DNA of 52,970 bases from AC-32 sp046726435 (GTDB lineage: Bacteria > Actinomycetota > Thermoleophilia > Gaiellales > Gaiellaceae): contig JBKPAM010000038.1 in the NCBI GenBank assembly GCA_046726435.1, positions 1 through 52,970 of the forward strand. Direction: 5' to 3'. How positions within the stretch are numbered: the first letter of the stretch is position 1; each line of letters starts with the position of its first letter. Positions 1-8,402 of the stretch are shown here, piece by piece. The notes beneath the pieces are model-generated. The model did not search any database. It was not told where the DNA came from and saw only the letters and a list, made by a program, of their open reading frames with translations. A program made the position numbers and the translations under genes.

Positions 1-2160
1 GCCGGCGATCCCGCGAACACCTACTTCGGCTCCTACCGCGAGGTCTTCGCCCGCGACCTGTACGAGGCGTGGACAGGGCTCGTGGCTGACGGCGACCTCG
101 CCACCGCCCGCGACGCGACCCTCTTCCTCTTCGAGCGGCAGCAGCTGCCGGACGGATCGATGCCGCGCAACAGCCTCGTCAACGGCAAGGTTGCGCCGGA
201 CTCGTTCGGGACCCAGCTCGACGAGTGCGCGTACCCGATCCTGATGGCGTACCAGCTCGGACTGCGAGGCGCGTCGCTCTACGCCGACCACATCAAGCCG
301 GCCGCGAACTTCCTCGCCGCCCACGGACCGGCGTTCGGGGTCGAGCGGTGGGAGGAGCAGAGCGGCTTCTCACCGTCGACGATCGCCGCCGAGATCGCGG
401 GTCTGGTTGCGGCCGCACACCTGGCGCTCGCGAACCACGATCGGACCTCCGCCGCGGTTTGGCTGGGGGTCGCAGACGACTGGCAGCGGTCGGTCAAGGG
501 CTGGACCGTGACGACGAACGGCCCGCTCAGGCCGCGGTATTTCATCCGGCTGTCGAAGACCGGTGACCCGAACGCGGCGATCTCCTACAACGTCGGCAAC
601 GGCGGCCCTACGCTCGACCAGCGCACCGTGATCGACGCGGGCTTTCTCGAGCTGGTGCGTCTCGGCGAGCTCCCGTCGAACGACCCGGATGTCCTCGCCT
701 CGCTGCCGGTGGTCGACGCCACGATGGACAGCACGACCGCGAGCGGGCCGGGCTGGCACCGCTACAACGGCGACGGCTACGGGGACGGGTCCGCCGATGG
801 GCATCCGTGGGCGCCGAGCGGCAAGGGCACGGGCCACCTCTGGCCCGCGCTCTCCGCCGAGCGCGGCGAGCAGGAGCTGGTTTCCGGGGACAGGGCCGCG
901 GCGGCAGCGCTCCTCCTCGGCATGAGCCGGTTCGCATCCGGGGTCGGCCTCATCCCCGAGCAGGACTGGGAGCTGCCGGATCTGCCGGCCTCGCCCTACG
1001 GCACCGACCCGACGGTCGCCTCGATCGGCTTCGTGAACGGCGGCGCGGCCGGCTCGGCGTCTCCGCTCACCTGGTCCGCCGCATCGTTCGTGCGGCTGGC
1101 AGCCGACCTTGCGGCCGGCAGGAACGTCATGCTCCCGCGCGCCACGCACGCGCGGTACGTCGCGCGCTCGCAGGGCGCAACCACGCTGACGGTGACGAGC
1201 CCCGCCGACAACTCGGCCGTCAACAACTCACCGGTGACGGTCACCGGCACGACGGCGCCTGGGAACACCGTGTACGTCGCGGCCACGAACACGGACGCCA
1301 ACTCGGCGACCACCACGGCGGCGATCCACGCCGCGGCCGACGGCTCGTTCAGCGTCGACGTTCCGGTCACGGGCGGGACGACGGTGCTGAACGTCGTCGC
1401 CGTCAGCCCGAGCGGCGCCACGGCACACGCGAAGCGCACCGTGGTCTTCGACGTCGTGCCCGGAACGCTGCTGCTCGACGTCGGCGACCCCGACGGCGAC
1501 GACAACGGCCCGGGCAACTACGCCTATCCGACCTCCGCCGACTTCCATCCGGGCGCCTTCGACATCCAGCAGTTCCAGGTCTACGACTCCGGGTCGGACA
1601 TCACCTTCAGGCTCAAGACCCGGGACCTCACCCCGACCTTCGGCAGCCCGCTCGGCGCGCAGCTCGTCGACGTCTACGTGCACGTGCCGGGCGCCGCGCC
1701 GACCTCGACCGACGCCTCGTTCACCTCTCGCAACTACAGGATCGCGGACGCCTACGCATGGAGCCGGCTGATCGAGGTACAGGGCTTCGGCCAGCGCTAC
1801 GTGGACGCGGCCGGAAACACGCTGGGCACCGTCTCGATCAAGGCGAACGCGATCTCCCGCTTCATCACCTTCAGCGTCGCGAAGGCGTCGCTGGGGAGCC
1901 CCGGCCCCGGCTGGGGGTTCACTGTCGTCCTCACCGGCCAGGACGGCTTCAGCTCCGACCTGGCCCGCGGCTTCTCCGCGACTCCTCAGGCGTTCCTGTT
2001 CGGGGTCTGCGCGGCGCCGAGCGACGATACGCACTGCACCTTCGACCCGAACGCCGTGCCGAAGGCGGTCGACGTGATCACGGCCCCCGGTGTGCAACAG
2101 TCGACCGAGCTCGACTACACGCTCGGGCCGGTCGTGCTCGGCGGGGTCGCGATCCCCTAG
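1..2160 (+). CDS. Secreted GH15 glucodextranase/glucoamylase-like hydrolase (5' end outside window)
   Basis: The reading frame is open from base 1, so the N-terminus is missing; 719 codons remain. The catalytic (alpha/alpha)6 GH15 part occupies about residues 1-380. The QLDECAYPI block (Glu about residue 75) and the LWPALSAERGE block (Glu about residue 287) match the general acid and general base regions of bacterial glucodextranase/glucoamylase. It is followed by a bacterial Ig-like segment (about 395-485) and a Glucodextran_C-type beta-sandwich domain (about 489-715, starting near LLLDVGDPDGDD). This domain order is that of exo-acting alpha-glucan hydrolases releasing glucose from dextran, starch or maltodextrin outside the cell. 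The signal peptide is presumably upstream of the window. The stop lies 5 bp from the convergent aminotransferase stop. Family is confident; exact substrate is not. Confidence 0.9.
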   Translation, partial: AGDPANTYFGSYREVFARDLYEAWTGLVADGDLATARDATLFLFERQQLPDGSMPRNSLVNGKVAPDSFGTQLDECAYPILMAYQLGLRGASLYADHIKPAANFLAAHGPAFGVERWEEQSGFSPSTIAAEIAGLVAAAHLALANHDRTSAAVWLGVADDWQRSVKGWTVTTNGPLRPRYFIRLSKTGDPNAAISYNVGNGGPTLDQRTVIDAGFLELVRLGELPSNDPDVLASLPVVDATMDSTTASGPGWHRYNGDGYGDGSADGHPWAPSGKGTGHLWPALSAERGEQELVSGDRAAAAALLLGMSRFASGVGLIPEQDWELPDLPASPYGTDPTVASIGFVNGGAAGSASPLTWSAASFVRLAADLAAGRNVMLPRATHARYVARSQGATTLTVTSPADNSAVNNSPVTVTGTTAPGNTVYVAATNTDANSATTTAAIHAAADGSFSVDVPVTGGTTVLNVVAVSPSGATAHAKRTVVFDVVPGTLLLDVGDPDGDDNGPGNYAYPTSADFHPGAFDIQQFQVYDSGSDITFRLKTRDLTPTFGSPLGAQLVDVYVHVPGAAPTSTDASFTSRNYRIADAYAWSRLIEVQGFGQRYVDAAGNTLGTVSIKANAISRFITFSVAKASLGSPGPGWGFTVVLTGQDGFSSDLARGFSATPQAFLFGVCAAPSDDTHCTFDPNAVPKAVDVITAPGVQQSTELDYTLGPVVLGGVAIP

Positions 2161-2165
2161 CGTCG

Positions 2166-3566
2166 TTACGCCCGGACCAGGCGGCGGCGAGGACGGGGTG
2201 CGCGGCCGGATCGCGCGGCCTGGACGGCGAAGCGGACCAGGGCACGCGGCATCTTCTCCGCGCGGGCGACCGTGTCCTCGAGCGCCGAGACGAACCAGTC
2301 GAGATCGTCCTCGGTGACGACGAGCGGCGGCAGGCCCTTGATCACGTTCAGCCCGTGCCCTGCGACCTGGCTCAGCACGCGGTGGTCACGGAAGAGCGGC
2401 ACGACCACGAGCTGGGAGAAGAGGCCCGGTTGGATCCGCTCGAGCAGCTTCCACGTGCGCGACCCGCCCTCCGGCTCCTCGAACTCGATCGCCCACATCA
2501 GGCCGAGCCCGCGGACCTCGCGCACGACGGGTGAGCCCCCCACGAACGGCCGCGTGCGCTCGAGCAGCAAGTCCCCGAGCCGGGCCGAGCGCTCGACGAG
2601 CCCCTGTTCGTCCAGCTCCCGCAAGGTCGCGAGCCCCGCCACCATCGCGAGGTCGTTCGGCGCGAACGTCGAGCCGTGGCTGACCGCGTTCGGGAGCGAG
2701 TCGAAGACGCCGTCATAGACCTCGGCGCTCATCAGCAGCGCCCCGACCGGCACGTAGCCGCCCGAGAGTGACTTCGCGACGGTGATCAGGTCCGGCTCGA
2801 GCCCCCAGTGCTCCAGCGCGAACAGCCGGCCGGTGCGGCCGAAACCCGTCTGCACCTCATCGATGCAGAAGAGCGTGCCGTGGCGGCGACAGAGCTCCTG
2901 CGCCCCCGCGAGGTAGCCGTGTGCCGGCAGGTTGACGCCCTTGCCCTGCACTGGCTCGACGAGGAAGAGCGCGACGTCCTCGCGGGCCAGCTCGCGCTCC
3001 AGCGCCTCGAGGTCGTTCCAGGGCACGCGCTCGAACCCGGGCAGCAGCGGCCCGAAGCGCTCCGTGAACTCGGGGCTCGCGTTCGCGGAGAGCGCCCCGA
3101 GCGTGAGCCCGTGGAAGCCATGCTCGGCCGAGAGCACGCGCGACCGGCGCGTCGCCGCACGCCCCAGCTTGAGCGCGGCCTCGACGGCCTCCGCCCCGGA
3201 GCTGGTGAAAAGCACGCGCTCGACGCTGGCCGGCGCGCGGCGCAACAGCTCCTCGGCCAGCAGCGCCGGCAGCACGTCGACGCCGAGCTGCACCGAGCGG
3301 GGCCGCTCGAGCTCCAGCGCCTCCACCAGCGCCTCGCGGACGCGCGGGTTGTTCCGCCCCACGTTGAACATCCCGAAGCCGCCGAGCATGTCGAGATAGC
3401 GGTTGCCGTCGGCATCCCAGAGGTACGCGCCCTCGGCGCGGGCCCACCGGCGGTCGAAGCCGATCGTCCGCAGCAGCTTCACGAACTGCGGGTTGATCGT
3501 CTGCGCGTGCAGGTCGAGCGCCTCGGCGCTACGTTCCTCGACGAGCTCGCTCAGCCAGCCGCGCAC
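2166..3566 (-). CDS. Class III PLP-dependent aminotransferase
   Basis: A 466-residue fold-type I aminotransferase of the ornithine/putrescine/acetylornithine group. Visible landmarks are the phosphate-binding TSSGAEAVEAALK (about 121-133), the aromatic stacking EHGFHG (148-153), FCIDEVQTGFGRTG with Asp236 for the pyridine nitrogen, and TVAKSLSGG with the Schiff-base Lys265. The protein transfers an amino group from an omega-amine or amino acid to a 2-oxo acid; substrate cannot be told from sequence. The C-terminus carries a basic tail (RAPRPRRRLVRA) beyond the usual fold. The GTG start at 3566 is the first after an upstream stop. It is convergent with the glycosidase and faces the same way as the next genes but is separated from them by its own short gap (3567-3606). 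Confidence 0.9.
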   Translation of the reverse strand: MRGWLSELVEERSAEALDLHAQTINPQFVKLLRTIGFDRRWARAEGAYLWDADGNRYLDMLGGFGMFNVGRNNPRVREALVEALELERPRSVQLGVDVLPALLAEELLRRAPASVERVLFTSSGAEAVEAALKLGRAATRRSRVLSAEHGFHGLTLGALSANASPEFTERFGPLLPGFERVPWNDLEALERELAREDVALFLVEPVQGKGVNLPAHGYLAGAQELCRRHGTLFCIDEVQTGFGRTGRLFALEHWGLEPDLITVAKSLSGGYVPVGALLMSAEVYDGVFDSLPNAVSHGSTFAPNDLAMVAGLATLRELDEQGLVERSARLGDLLLERTRPFVGGSPVVREVRGLGLMWAIEFEEPEGGSRTWKLLERIQPGLFSQLVVVPLFRDHRVLSQVAGHGLNVIKGLPPLVVTEDDLDWFVSALEDTVARAEKMPRALVRFAVQAARSGRAPRPRRRLVRA

Positions 3567-3606
3567 GCGCCCAGCGTACCGGGCACGTGCGCCGGGTTTT
3601 GTCTCG

Positions 3607-4311
3607 TCAGGCCGCGGTGTCGAACGGAGCCGGCGGCGGGCCCTGGCGATCGAAGCCGCCGCGGAAGTGGCGGAAGCCGAAGCCGAAACCCTTGTGCTCG
3701 CGGAAGCGCTCGCGGAGCTGCCCGGTGACGAGGTCGTCGATGCGGGCCTGGAAGTCCTTCAGCACGAGCTGCTCCCTCGCCTTGGTCAGCCGGCCGTCCT
3801 TGACGGCGGCATCGAGCTTTGCCTTCACGTCGTCGAGGAGCGCAGCCTTCAGCCCGTCCACGGACTTGTGCTGGGCCTTGGCGATCTCGGCGAGCGTCTT
3901 GCCCTGCTCCAGCTGGTTGTGGAGCTGGGCCTCGGTGAGACCGAGGTAGCTCGCGGCCGAGCCGAGCCCGTGGAAGAAGAGCTGCGGTCCCGGAAAGCCG
4001 GGGCCGAACGCGGGTGGGCCGAACAACGGAAAGTCCCCGGAGTCGAGACGCTGCTTGAGCTCCTCGCCTTGCGCCTTCGTCAGCCGCCCGGCCGCAACGG
4101 CGGCGTCGATGCGGTCGCTGAACGCCTTCTTGATCGCCTCGGTGAGCCTGCTCGGCGACACGCCGAGGTTCTTGGCGGCGTCCTCGACGATCGCCTTGCT
4201 CTCCTCGCGCGGCGAGGGACGTGCGAGCTTGGGGGCGGCGACCCCGGCTCCGGCGCCTCCGACGAGGACAGCCGCCGTGGCTCCCGCGATCACTTTCCGT
4301 CTCATCGCCAT
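3607..4311 (-). CDS. Secreted/anchored alpha-helical protein with two repeat-like helical segments
   Basis: A 234-residue protein of unknown function. The start is fixed by an AAAGGAGG ribosome site 4 nt before ATG 4311 (a second ATG at 4305 is possible). An N-terminal hydrophobic stretch (about residues 7-25, VIAGATAAVLVGGAGAGVAA) acts as signal peptide or anchor. The rest is charged and helical: a segment LGVSPSRLTEAIKKAF followed by DAAVAAGRLTKAQ, then LGLTEAQLHNQLEQGKTLAEIAK followed by DAAVKDGRLTKA, i.e. two copies of a similar helical unit. The C-terminus is Gly/Phe/Pro-rich. Similar proteins are common in actinobacteria and firmicutes without known role. Three CTGAGAA-type repeats stand just upstream, so it is a likely target of the neighbouring two-component system. 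Confidence 0.8.
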   Translation of the reverse strand: MAMRRKVIAGATAAVLVGGAGAGVAAPKLARPSPREESKAIVEDAAKNLGVSPSRLTEAIKKAFSDRIDAAVAAGRLTKAQGEELKQRLDSGDFPLFGPPAFGPGFPGPQLFFHGLGSAASYLGLTEAQLHNQLEQGKTLAEIAKAQHKSVDGLKAALLDDVKAKLDAAVKDGRLTKAREQLVLKDFQARIDDLVTGQLRERFREHKGFGFGFRHFRGGFDRQGPPPAPFDTAA

Positions 4312-4353
4312 GCGTCCTCCTTTCGCTCCGTGGTCCGAGTCAAGCAGCCGAAC

Positions 4354-4383
4354 CTGAGAACACCCTGAGAACTCCTTAAGAAC
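4354..4383 (-). promoter_or_regulatory. Array A: three 11-bp phased CTGAGAA repeats
   Basis: On the plus strand CTGAGAAC begins at 4354 and 4365 and TTAAGAAC at 4376, exactly 11 bp apart. The array lies 43-72 bp upstream of the ATG at 4311 and overlaps the stop codon of the gene before it. Helically phased direct repeats are the usual binding mode of OmpR/PhoB-type regulators, and the same motif recurs in front of the kinase/regulator pair and HtrA. Binding by the local regulator is inference. Confidence 0.7.
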
Positions 4384-4909
4384 TTTGCGCCGGCTTCGCC
4401 CGGTGCAGCGACACGCGGTGGACGCGCAGCGCGAGCACGAACCAGGCCGAGCCCGCGTAGAGTGACAGCGCCCAGAGGCTCGTCGCATCGGTGCCGGCGG
4501 TCAGGCCGTGCACGAGCGCGAGGACCCACACGCCGAAGTTGAGGTAGTGCGCGCGTCGCCAAATGCGGTACGGGATCAGCTTGCGGTAATGGTTCGTCAG
4601 CGCCAGCGCCGCGAGCAGCTCGGCAGCGACCACGCCGAGAGCGACCGGAAGCGGGCGGTACGGCGCTGTGCCCGGCACGAGAAGCTGGCCGAGCGCGAAC
4701 GGCATGTAGGAGTCGACGAGCAACGCGCCGCCGTGGATCAGGATGAAGGTGCCCGCGAGGATGCCGAGGAAGCGGTGCACGTCCTCGACCGCGAACCGCG
4801 GCCAGTGCTTCAACCGCGCACGGCCCGAGAGAAGCAGGCCGGCGACCACCGACGAGCTCAGTAGCAGGTACGCGAGCAGGCCGCCGGCACGGGCGACGTA
4901 CCACGTCAC
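4376..4909 (-). CDS. Ferric-reductase-like transmembrane heme protein
   Basis: A 177-residue integral membrane protein with about five to six hydrophobic segments. Two histidine pairs spaced 13 residues apart, His45/His59 (in VHRFLG...LIHGG) and His121/His134 (in RAHYLNFG...LVHGL), fit bis-histidine ligation of two b hemes as in the ferric-reductase-like transmembrane/MsrQ group. No FAD/NADPH domain follows, so it would pass electrons to or from a separate flavin partner. The GTG start at 4909 overlaps the stop of the ApbE gene in a GTGA, showing translational coupling; this gives a better start than the in-frame upstream codon that would add a basic, low-complexity leader. Redox role is inferred from family and the ApbE neighbour. 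Confidence 0.85.
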   Translation of the reverse strand: MTWYVARAGGLLAYLLLSSSVVAGLLLSGRARLKHWPRFAVEDVHRFLGILAGTFILIHGGALLVDSYMPFALGQLLVPGTAPYRPLPVALGVVAAELLAALALTNHYRKLIPYRIWRRAHYLNFGVWVLALVHGLTAGTDATSLWALSLYAGSAWFVLALRVHRVSLHRAKPAQSS

Positions 4910-5766
4910 GCCGCCGCCATCTCCGCCTCTACCCTCTCTCGCCAGGCCTCGCTGACAACGAGAGCGCTGCCACCGACGAAGCGACCGGCCAGTCCCCGCG
5001 CGTCGAGCCAGCCGGGCCCGTCCTCGCCGAGCAGGAACGCGGCCTTCGCAGCGACGTCCGCGGCCAGGCACGAGCCGGCCGCGACGGTGACCTCTTCCCA
5101 GCGCGAAACGGCCGGCCGGCCCGTGCGCGGGTCGAGCAAGTGGTGCTGGAGCCTGCCTCCGCGGAGCCAGCGCCGGTCCGTCGTGCCGCTAGTCGCGACG
5201 CCGCCGGCGAGTAGGCGCAGCGAGCCGCCGCGAGGCAGGCCGACGGTAGTCGCTCCGCGGGTCGCGACGTCCCCGCCTGCAGCGACGTAGCCGTCGCCGG
5301 AGATCAGGTCGAGCGCCGCATCGACCGCGAGCGCCTTCACGACGCCGTTGAGGTCCAGCAACGTCCCGGGCGGTCGCCAGAGCAGCCGGCCGGAGAGACG
5401 AAGCGAGCGCCAGCTGCCGGGCTGCGTCGGCCCCGGCGGGCGCGGGTCGTGCGAGGGGAGTGCGTCGAAGTCCCGGTCGTAGCCCGCAGCCTCGATCGCG
5501 CGACCGAGCGTCGGGTCGACCAGGCCGTTCGTCGCGGCCGCCGAGCCGAGCGCGTCGCGCACCACAGACGCGAAGAGCCTCGAGACGACGAGCACAGGCG
5601 CCTCGTCGCGGTTGACGCGGTTGAGCTCGCTCTCCTCGTGGAAGCGTGAGAAGACACGGTCCCACGTACGGAAGAGCTGCTCGATCGCCTCGAGCTGCGA
5701 GTCGCCGGCGCCGCCGACCACGACGTCGACGCCCATCGAGCGAAACGACCGCTGCTCAGGAGACAT
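4906..5766 (-). CDS. apbE: FAD:protein FMN transferase (ApbE family)
   Basis: A 286-residue ApbE-type enzyme, which attaches FMN covalently to Ser/Thr of extracytoplasmic electron carriers using FAD and Mg2+. Family motifs seen: DLNGVVKALAVD (canonical DLGGIAKGYAVD), VAAGGDV, SGTTDRRW and LLDPRTGRP. The metal-site motif reads ADVAAKAAFLLG; the usual Thr is Ala, a variation that may weaken metal binding. No lipoprotein or Sec signal is visible, unlike many ApbE proteins, so the protein may act in the cytoplasm or have an unrecognised export route. ATG 5766 overlaps the preceding gene by 11 nt; upstream in-frame codons would give an arginine-rich leader. No FMN-binding-domain target protein is encoded next to it. 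Confidence 0.88.
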   Translation of the reverse strand: MSPEQRSFRSMGVDVVVGGAGDSQLEAIEQLFRTWDRVFSRFHEESELNRVNRDEAPVLVVSRLFASVVRDALGSAAATNGLVDPTLGRAIEAAGYDRDFDALPSHDPRPPGPTQPGSWRSLRLSGRLLWRPPGTLLDLNGVVKALAVDAALDLISGDGYVAAGGDVATRGATTVGLPRGGSLRLLAGGVATSGTTDRRWLRGGRLQHHLLDPRTGRPAVSRWEEVTVAAGSCLAADVAAKAAFLLGEDGPGWLDARGLAGRFVGGSALVVSEAWRERVEAEMAAA

Positions 5767-6028
5767 GCGTCTGCACCTGCGGCTGCGATCCGCTGGAAGG
5801 CGCCACCGAGCCGGAGCCGAAGTCGAAGCCGTCGTCGCCCGAGGGCGTGCTCGAGTCGCTTGTCGCGACACCGCCCGAGCCGCCGTTCGACTTCGAAGTC
5901 GCGGGGTGGGTCTCCTGCGCGAGCAGCACGAGGGCCAGGAAGGCCGCCACGGCGGTCACGACCGCCGTTCGCTTTGCGCCGGCGGCGCGGCGGCGGGCTC
6001 TTTCGATCCTGGAAGGTCGCGCCTCCAC
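5756..6028 (-). CDS. Small single-pass membrane protein with acidic Gly/Ser tail
   Basis: A 90-residue protein starting at GTG 6028. A basic N-terminus (RIERARRRAAGAKR) precedes one transmembrane helix (about 22-38, AVVTAVAAFLALVLLA), then an external tail rich in Ser, Gly, Thr and Asp with a GDDGFDFGSG patch. The positive-inside rule places the tail outside the cell. It sits between the 46-residue gene and apbE, overlapping the latter, so it probably serves the same electron-transfer module. The Ser/Gly/Ala/Thr tail (for example SGGVAT) loosely resembles but does not match the ApbE flavinylation signature, so it is at most a candidate substrate. Family not recognised. Confidence 0.75.
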   Translation of the reverse strand: MEARPSRIERARRRAAGAKRTAVVTAVAAFLALVLLAQETHPATSKSNGGSGGVATSDSSTPSGDDGFDFGSGSVAPSSGSQPQVQTHVS

Positions 6029-6035
6029 CGAAGCC

Positions 6036-6176
6036 TCAGCGCCTGATCAGCCGGCCGAGCAGCCCACGACGTTCCCAGTGGTCGGACGCGGCCTCCACCT
6101 CGGCGGCAGTGGGCGGGACGGAACTCGTGAACGGCATCCGCGGCTCCGGGTGGGTCTTGGTCGACTTCACTCTCAC
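6036..6176 (-). CDS. 46-residue small protein, first gene of the ApbE operon
   Basis: A short frame starting at GTG 6176 with a clear AAGGAGG ribosome site 6 nt upstream and ending TGA 6036, 7 bp before the next gene. The product begins MRVKSTKTHPEPRMP and ends GLLGRLIRR, with TAAEVEAASDHWERRG in the middle; it is amphipathic and has no transmembrane helix. The strong ribosome site, tight spacing and location right behind an 11-bp repeat array support a real gene. Function unknown. Confidence 0.65.
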   Translation of the reverse strand: MRVKSTKTHPEPRMPFTSSVPPTAAEVEAASDHWERRGLLGRLIRR

Positions 6177-6227
6177 TCACGGCCTCCTTCGGGCTCGGGG
6201 TAGTTCGCTCCAGAGAACCAGCCGGCC

Positions 6228-6268
6228 GTGAGAGCAGCCTGAGAGAGGAGTGAGAAGTGGCTAAGAAC
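6228..6268 (-). promoter_or_regulatory. Array B: four 11-bp phased NTNAGAR repeats
   Basis: Plus-strand copies GTGAGAG (6228), CTGAGAG (6239), GTGAGAA (6250) and CTAAGAA (6261) are exactly 11 bp apart. They lie 52-92 bp upstream of the GTG at 6176 and behind the stop of the kinase gene, in the same orientation relative to the gene as array A. They probably bind the response regulator to drive the ApbE operon. Confidence 0.7.
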
Positions 6269-6323
6269 GCGCGCACCGGCAAAGCCGACACGCCCTCTCC
6301 GGTCGGGGTCGCAAGCGAGCGCC

Positions 6324-7673
6324 TTAGGACTCGGGACGCCCGTTGAGGCGCAGCCGAATCAGCGTGCCGCCGCCCTCCGGTCGCTCGGCGACGACCGTTC
6401 CGCCGTGGGTCTCTGCGACCTGCTTCACGATCGCGAGCCCGAGGCCCGAGCCGGGCATCCCCCTCGCCGACCGGGCGCGGTAGAAGCGGTCGAAGACGAA
6501 CGGCAGGTCCTCGTCGTCGATCCCCGGGCCGTGGTCGCGCACGGCGACCTCGCCGTCGCGCACGGCGACCTCGACCGTCCCGCCAGGCGGGCTCCACTTC
6601 GCGGCGTTGTCGAGCAGGTTCGCCACCGCCCGCTCGATCGTCGACGGCGCGCCGTGGACGAGCGACTCTTGGAGGTCGGTCGTGAACTCCACGCTCGGTC
6701 GGTTCCGCCGCGCGCGCTCGACCGCGTCGGCGGCGAGGAGGTCGAGGCGCACCTCGGCCGCGGGCTCGGCAACGGCATCCGGCCTGCTCTCGCGGGCGAG
6801 CTCGATCAGCTCGCCGATCAGCACCGTCATCTCGCCGATCTGCTCGACCACGTCCTCGAGCAGCCGCTCCCGCTCATCCGGCGGCAACTCGTTCTCGCGC
6901 GCGAGGACCTCGATGTTCGTGCGCAGGCTCGTGAGCGGTGTGCGCAGCTCGTGCGAGGCGTCGGCGACGAGCTGGCGCTGCGCACGGTTCGACTCCTCGA
7001 GCGCGCCCAGCATCGTGTTGAAGCTCGTCGCGAGCCGCCCGAGCTCGTCGTTGCTGGTGCCGGTGGACTCGATCCGCTGCGAGAGGTCACGCGTCTCGGT
7101 CACGGCCTCGGTCGTCTCGGTCAGCCGGCGCACCGGCGTGAGCGCCGCCCGCGAGACGATCAGGCCGAGCGCCGCTGCGACCGCGATCCCGCCGGCCGCG
7201 ATCAGGATCAGGAAGAAGGTGATCCGGTGCAGCGTGCGGTTCACCTCCGTCAGCGGCCGCGCGACCTGCAGCGCGTACGGCGTGGCGGGAACCGTCAGTA
7301 CGCGGAACTCGACGTCGCGGTAGCGCTTGGTGCTGTAGTAGAAGCTCGAGTTCCCGTTGGCGGCGGCGTGATCGCGCGCGGTGACCGGGAGCGTGGCCCC
7401 GACCTGCGAAACCGGAGGGCCCGAGAACGGCACGGCCTGCACGAAATCGCTTTCGATTCCGAACGGTGCGCCCGGGATGTCGAGTCGCCCGCCCTCGATG
7501 TGGATGGAGCCGGGCGGCAGGCTCGCGAGCTGCCTCGCCCGGGTCTCGAGCGCTCGATCCACTTGGGCGAGCAACTCGTTGTGTACGACGAGATAGACGA
7601 CGACAGACGCAGCAACGACCGCGATGCCGACCGCCGCTGCGGCGACCAGAGCCAGCCGAGTGCGAAAGCTCAC
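6324..7673 (-). CDS. Sensor histidine kinase (MprB/BaeS-like)
   Basis: A 449-residue membrane kinase. TM1 is about 8-30, an extracytoplasmic sensor loop 31-150, TM2 about 152-174, then HAMP (about 175-230), HisKA with phospho-acceptor His241 in DASHELRTPL, and HATPase_c with N box (LLDNAAKWS), DHGPGID, FDRFYR and GSGLGLAIVK. It autophosphorylates on envelope stimuli and passes phosphate to the adjacent regulator. The GTG start overlaps the regulator stop (GTGA, 7670-7673), so the two are translationally coupled. The arrangement regulator-kinase next to an HtrA protease recalls mycobacterial MprAB-PepD. Confidence 0.95.
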   Translation of the reverse strand: MSFRTRLALVAAAAVGIAVVAASVVVYLVVHNELLAQVDRALETRARQLASLPPGSIHIEGGRLDIPGAPFGIESDFVQAVPFSGPPVSQVGATLPVTARDHAAANGNSSFYYSTKRYRDVEFRVLTVPATPYALQVARPLTEVNRTLHRITFFLILIAAGGIAVAAALGLIVSRAALTPVRRLTETTEAVTETRDLSQRIESTGTSNDELGRLATSFNTMLGALEESNRAQRQLVADASHELRTPLTSLRTNIEVLARENELPPDERERLLEDVVEQIGEMTVLIGELIELARESRPDAVAEPAAEVRLDLLAADAVERARRNRPSVEFTTDLQESLVHGAPSTIERAVANLLDNAAKWSPPGGTVEVAVRDGEVAVRDHGPGIDDEDLPFVFDRFYRARSARGMPGSGLGLAIVKQVAETHGGTVVAERPEGGGTLIRLRLNGRPES

Positions 7674-8344
7674 GCCTCGCGAAGCGCGTAGCCGACGCCG
7701 CGCACCGTATGGATCAGCCGCGACTGGCCACCCGCCTCGGTCTTGCGCCGCAGGTAGCCGATGTAGACGTCGAGCGAGTTCGAGGCGAATCCGAAGTCGT
7801 AGCCCCAGACGCGCTCGAAGATCAGCGAGCGCGTCAGCACCTGCCGCGGGTTGAGCAAGAACAGCTCGAGCAGCGAGAACTCGGTGCGCGTCAACTCGAT
7901 CCTCTCGCCGCCGCGCCGCACCTCCCGCGTACCGGGGTCGAGCTCGAGGTCGGCGAAGCGAAGCAGCTGGCCCGAGCCGTCACTCGTCCGCCGGAGCAGC
8001 GCTCGCACGCGCGCGAGTAACTCCTCCAGTGCGAAGGGCTTCGTCAGGTAGTCGTCGGCGCCGGCATCCAGTCCCTCGACGCGGTCCTCGACCTGCGTCC
8101 GCGCGGTCAGCATCAGGATCGGGAGCCTGCTGCCCTTGCGCCTGAGCGTGCGGGAGACCTCGAGCCCGTCGACACCCGGCATGAGGATGTCGAGGACCAT
8201 CGCGTCCGGCTCGGGCTCGGCCTCGAGCCGCTGCAGCGCCTGGGCCCCGTCCTCCGCCAGCTCGATCTCGTACCCCTCGAGCTCGAGCGCCCGGCGGAGC
8301 GACTCCCGTACGGCCCGCTCGTCGTCGACGACCAGAATCTTCAC
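7670..8344 (-). CDS. OmpR/PhoB-family response regulator (MprA-like)
   Basis: A 224-residue regulator. The receiver has the acidic pair Asp7-Asp8, phospho-acceptor Asp52 (MVLDILMPG), Thr80 and Lys102 (YLTKPF); the C-terminal winged helix ends in the typical HTVRGVGYALR. GTG 8344 is chosen because it starts exactly at the conserved beta-1 strand (VKILVVDDE); no strong ribosome site is visible, and a TTG 51 nt upstream would add a non-conserved leader. It probably binds the 11-bp CTNAGAA arrays around this locus, including two copies right behind its own start, giving autoregulation. Confidence 0.95.
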   Translation of the reverse strand: MKILVVDDERAVRESLRRALELEGYEIELAEDGAQALQRLEAEPEPDAMVLDILMPGVDGLEVSRTLRRKGSRLPILMLTARTQVEDRVEGLDAGADDYLTKPFALEELLARVRALLRRTSDGSGQLLRFADLELDPGTREVRRGGERIELTRTEFSLLELFLLNPRQVLTRSLIFERVWGYDFGFASNSLDVYIGYLRRKTEAGGQSRLIHTVRGVGYALREA

Positions 8345-8366
8345 GTGCTCATTGTTGCGTCCGAAG

Positions 8367-8386
8367 CTGAGAACCGGGTGAGGAAC
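8367..8386 (-). promoter_or_regulatory. Array C1: two 11-bp phased repeats behind the regulator start
   Basis: CTGAGAA at 8367 and GTGAGGAA at 8378 on the plus strand, 11 bp apart and 23 bp upstream of the regulator GTG, in the same orientation relative to the gene as arrays A and B. This is a candidate autoregulation site. Confidence 0.5.
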
Positions 8387-8402
8387 GCCCTGCAAACCGC
8401 AG

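Noticed and set aside
807..2534. Long plus-strand frame (575 codons) over the glycosidase and aminotransferase genes
   Set aside because: Arginine/alanine-rich shadow in a GC-rich region; it overlaps two well-supported genes and has no domain.
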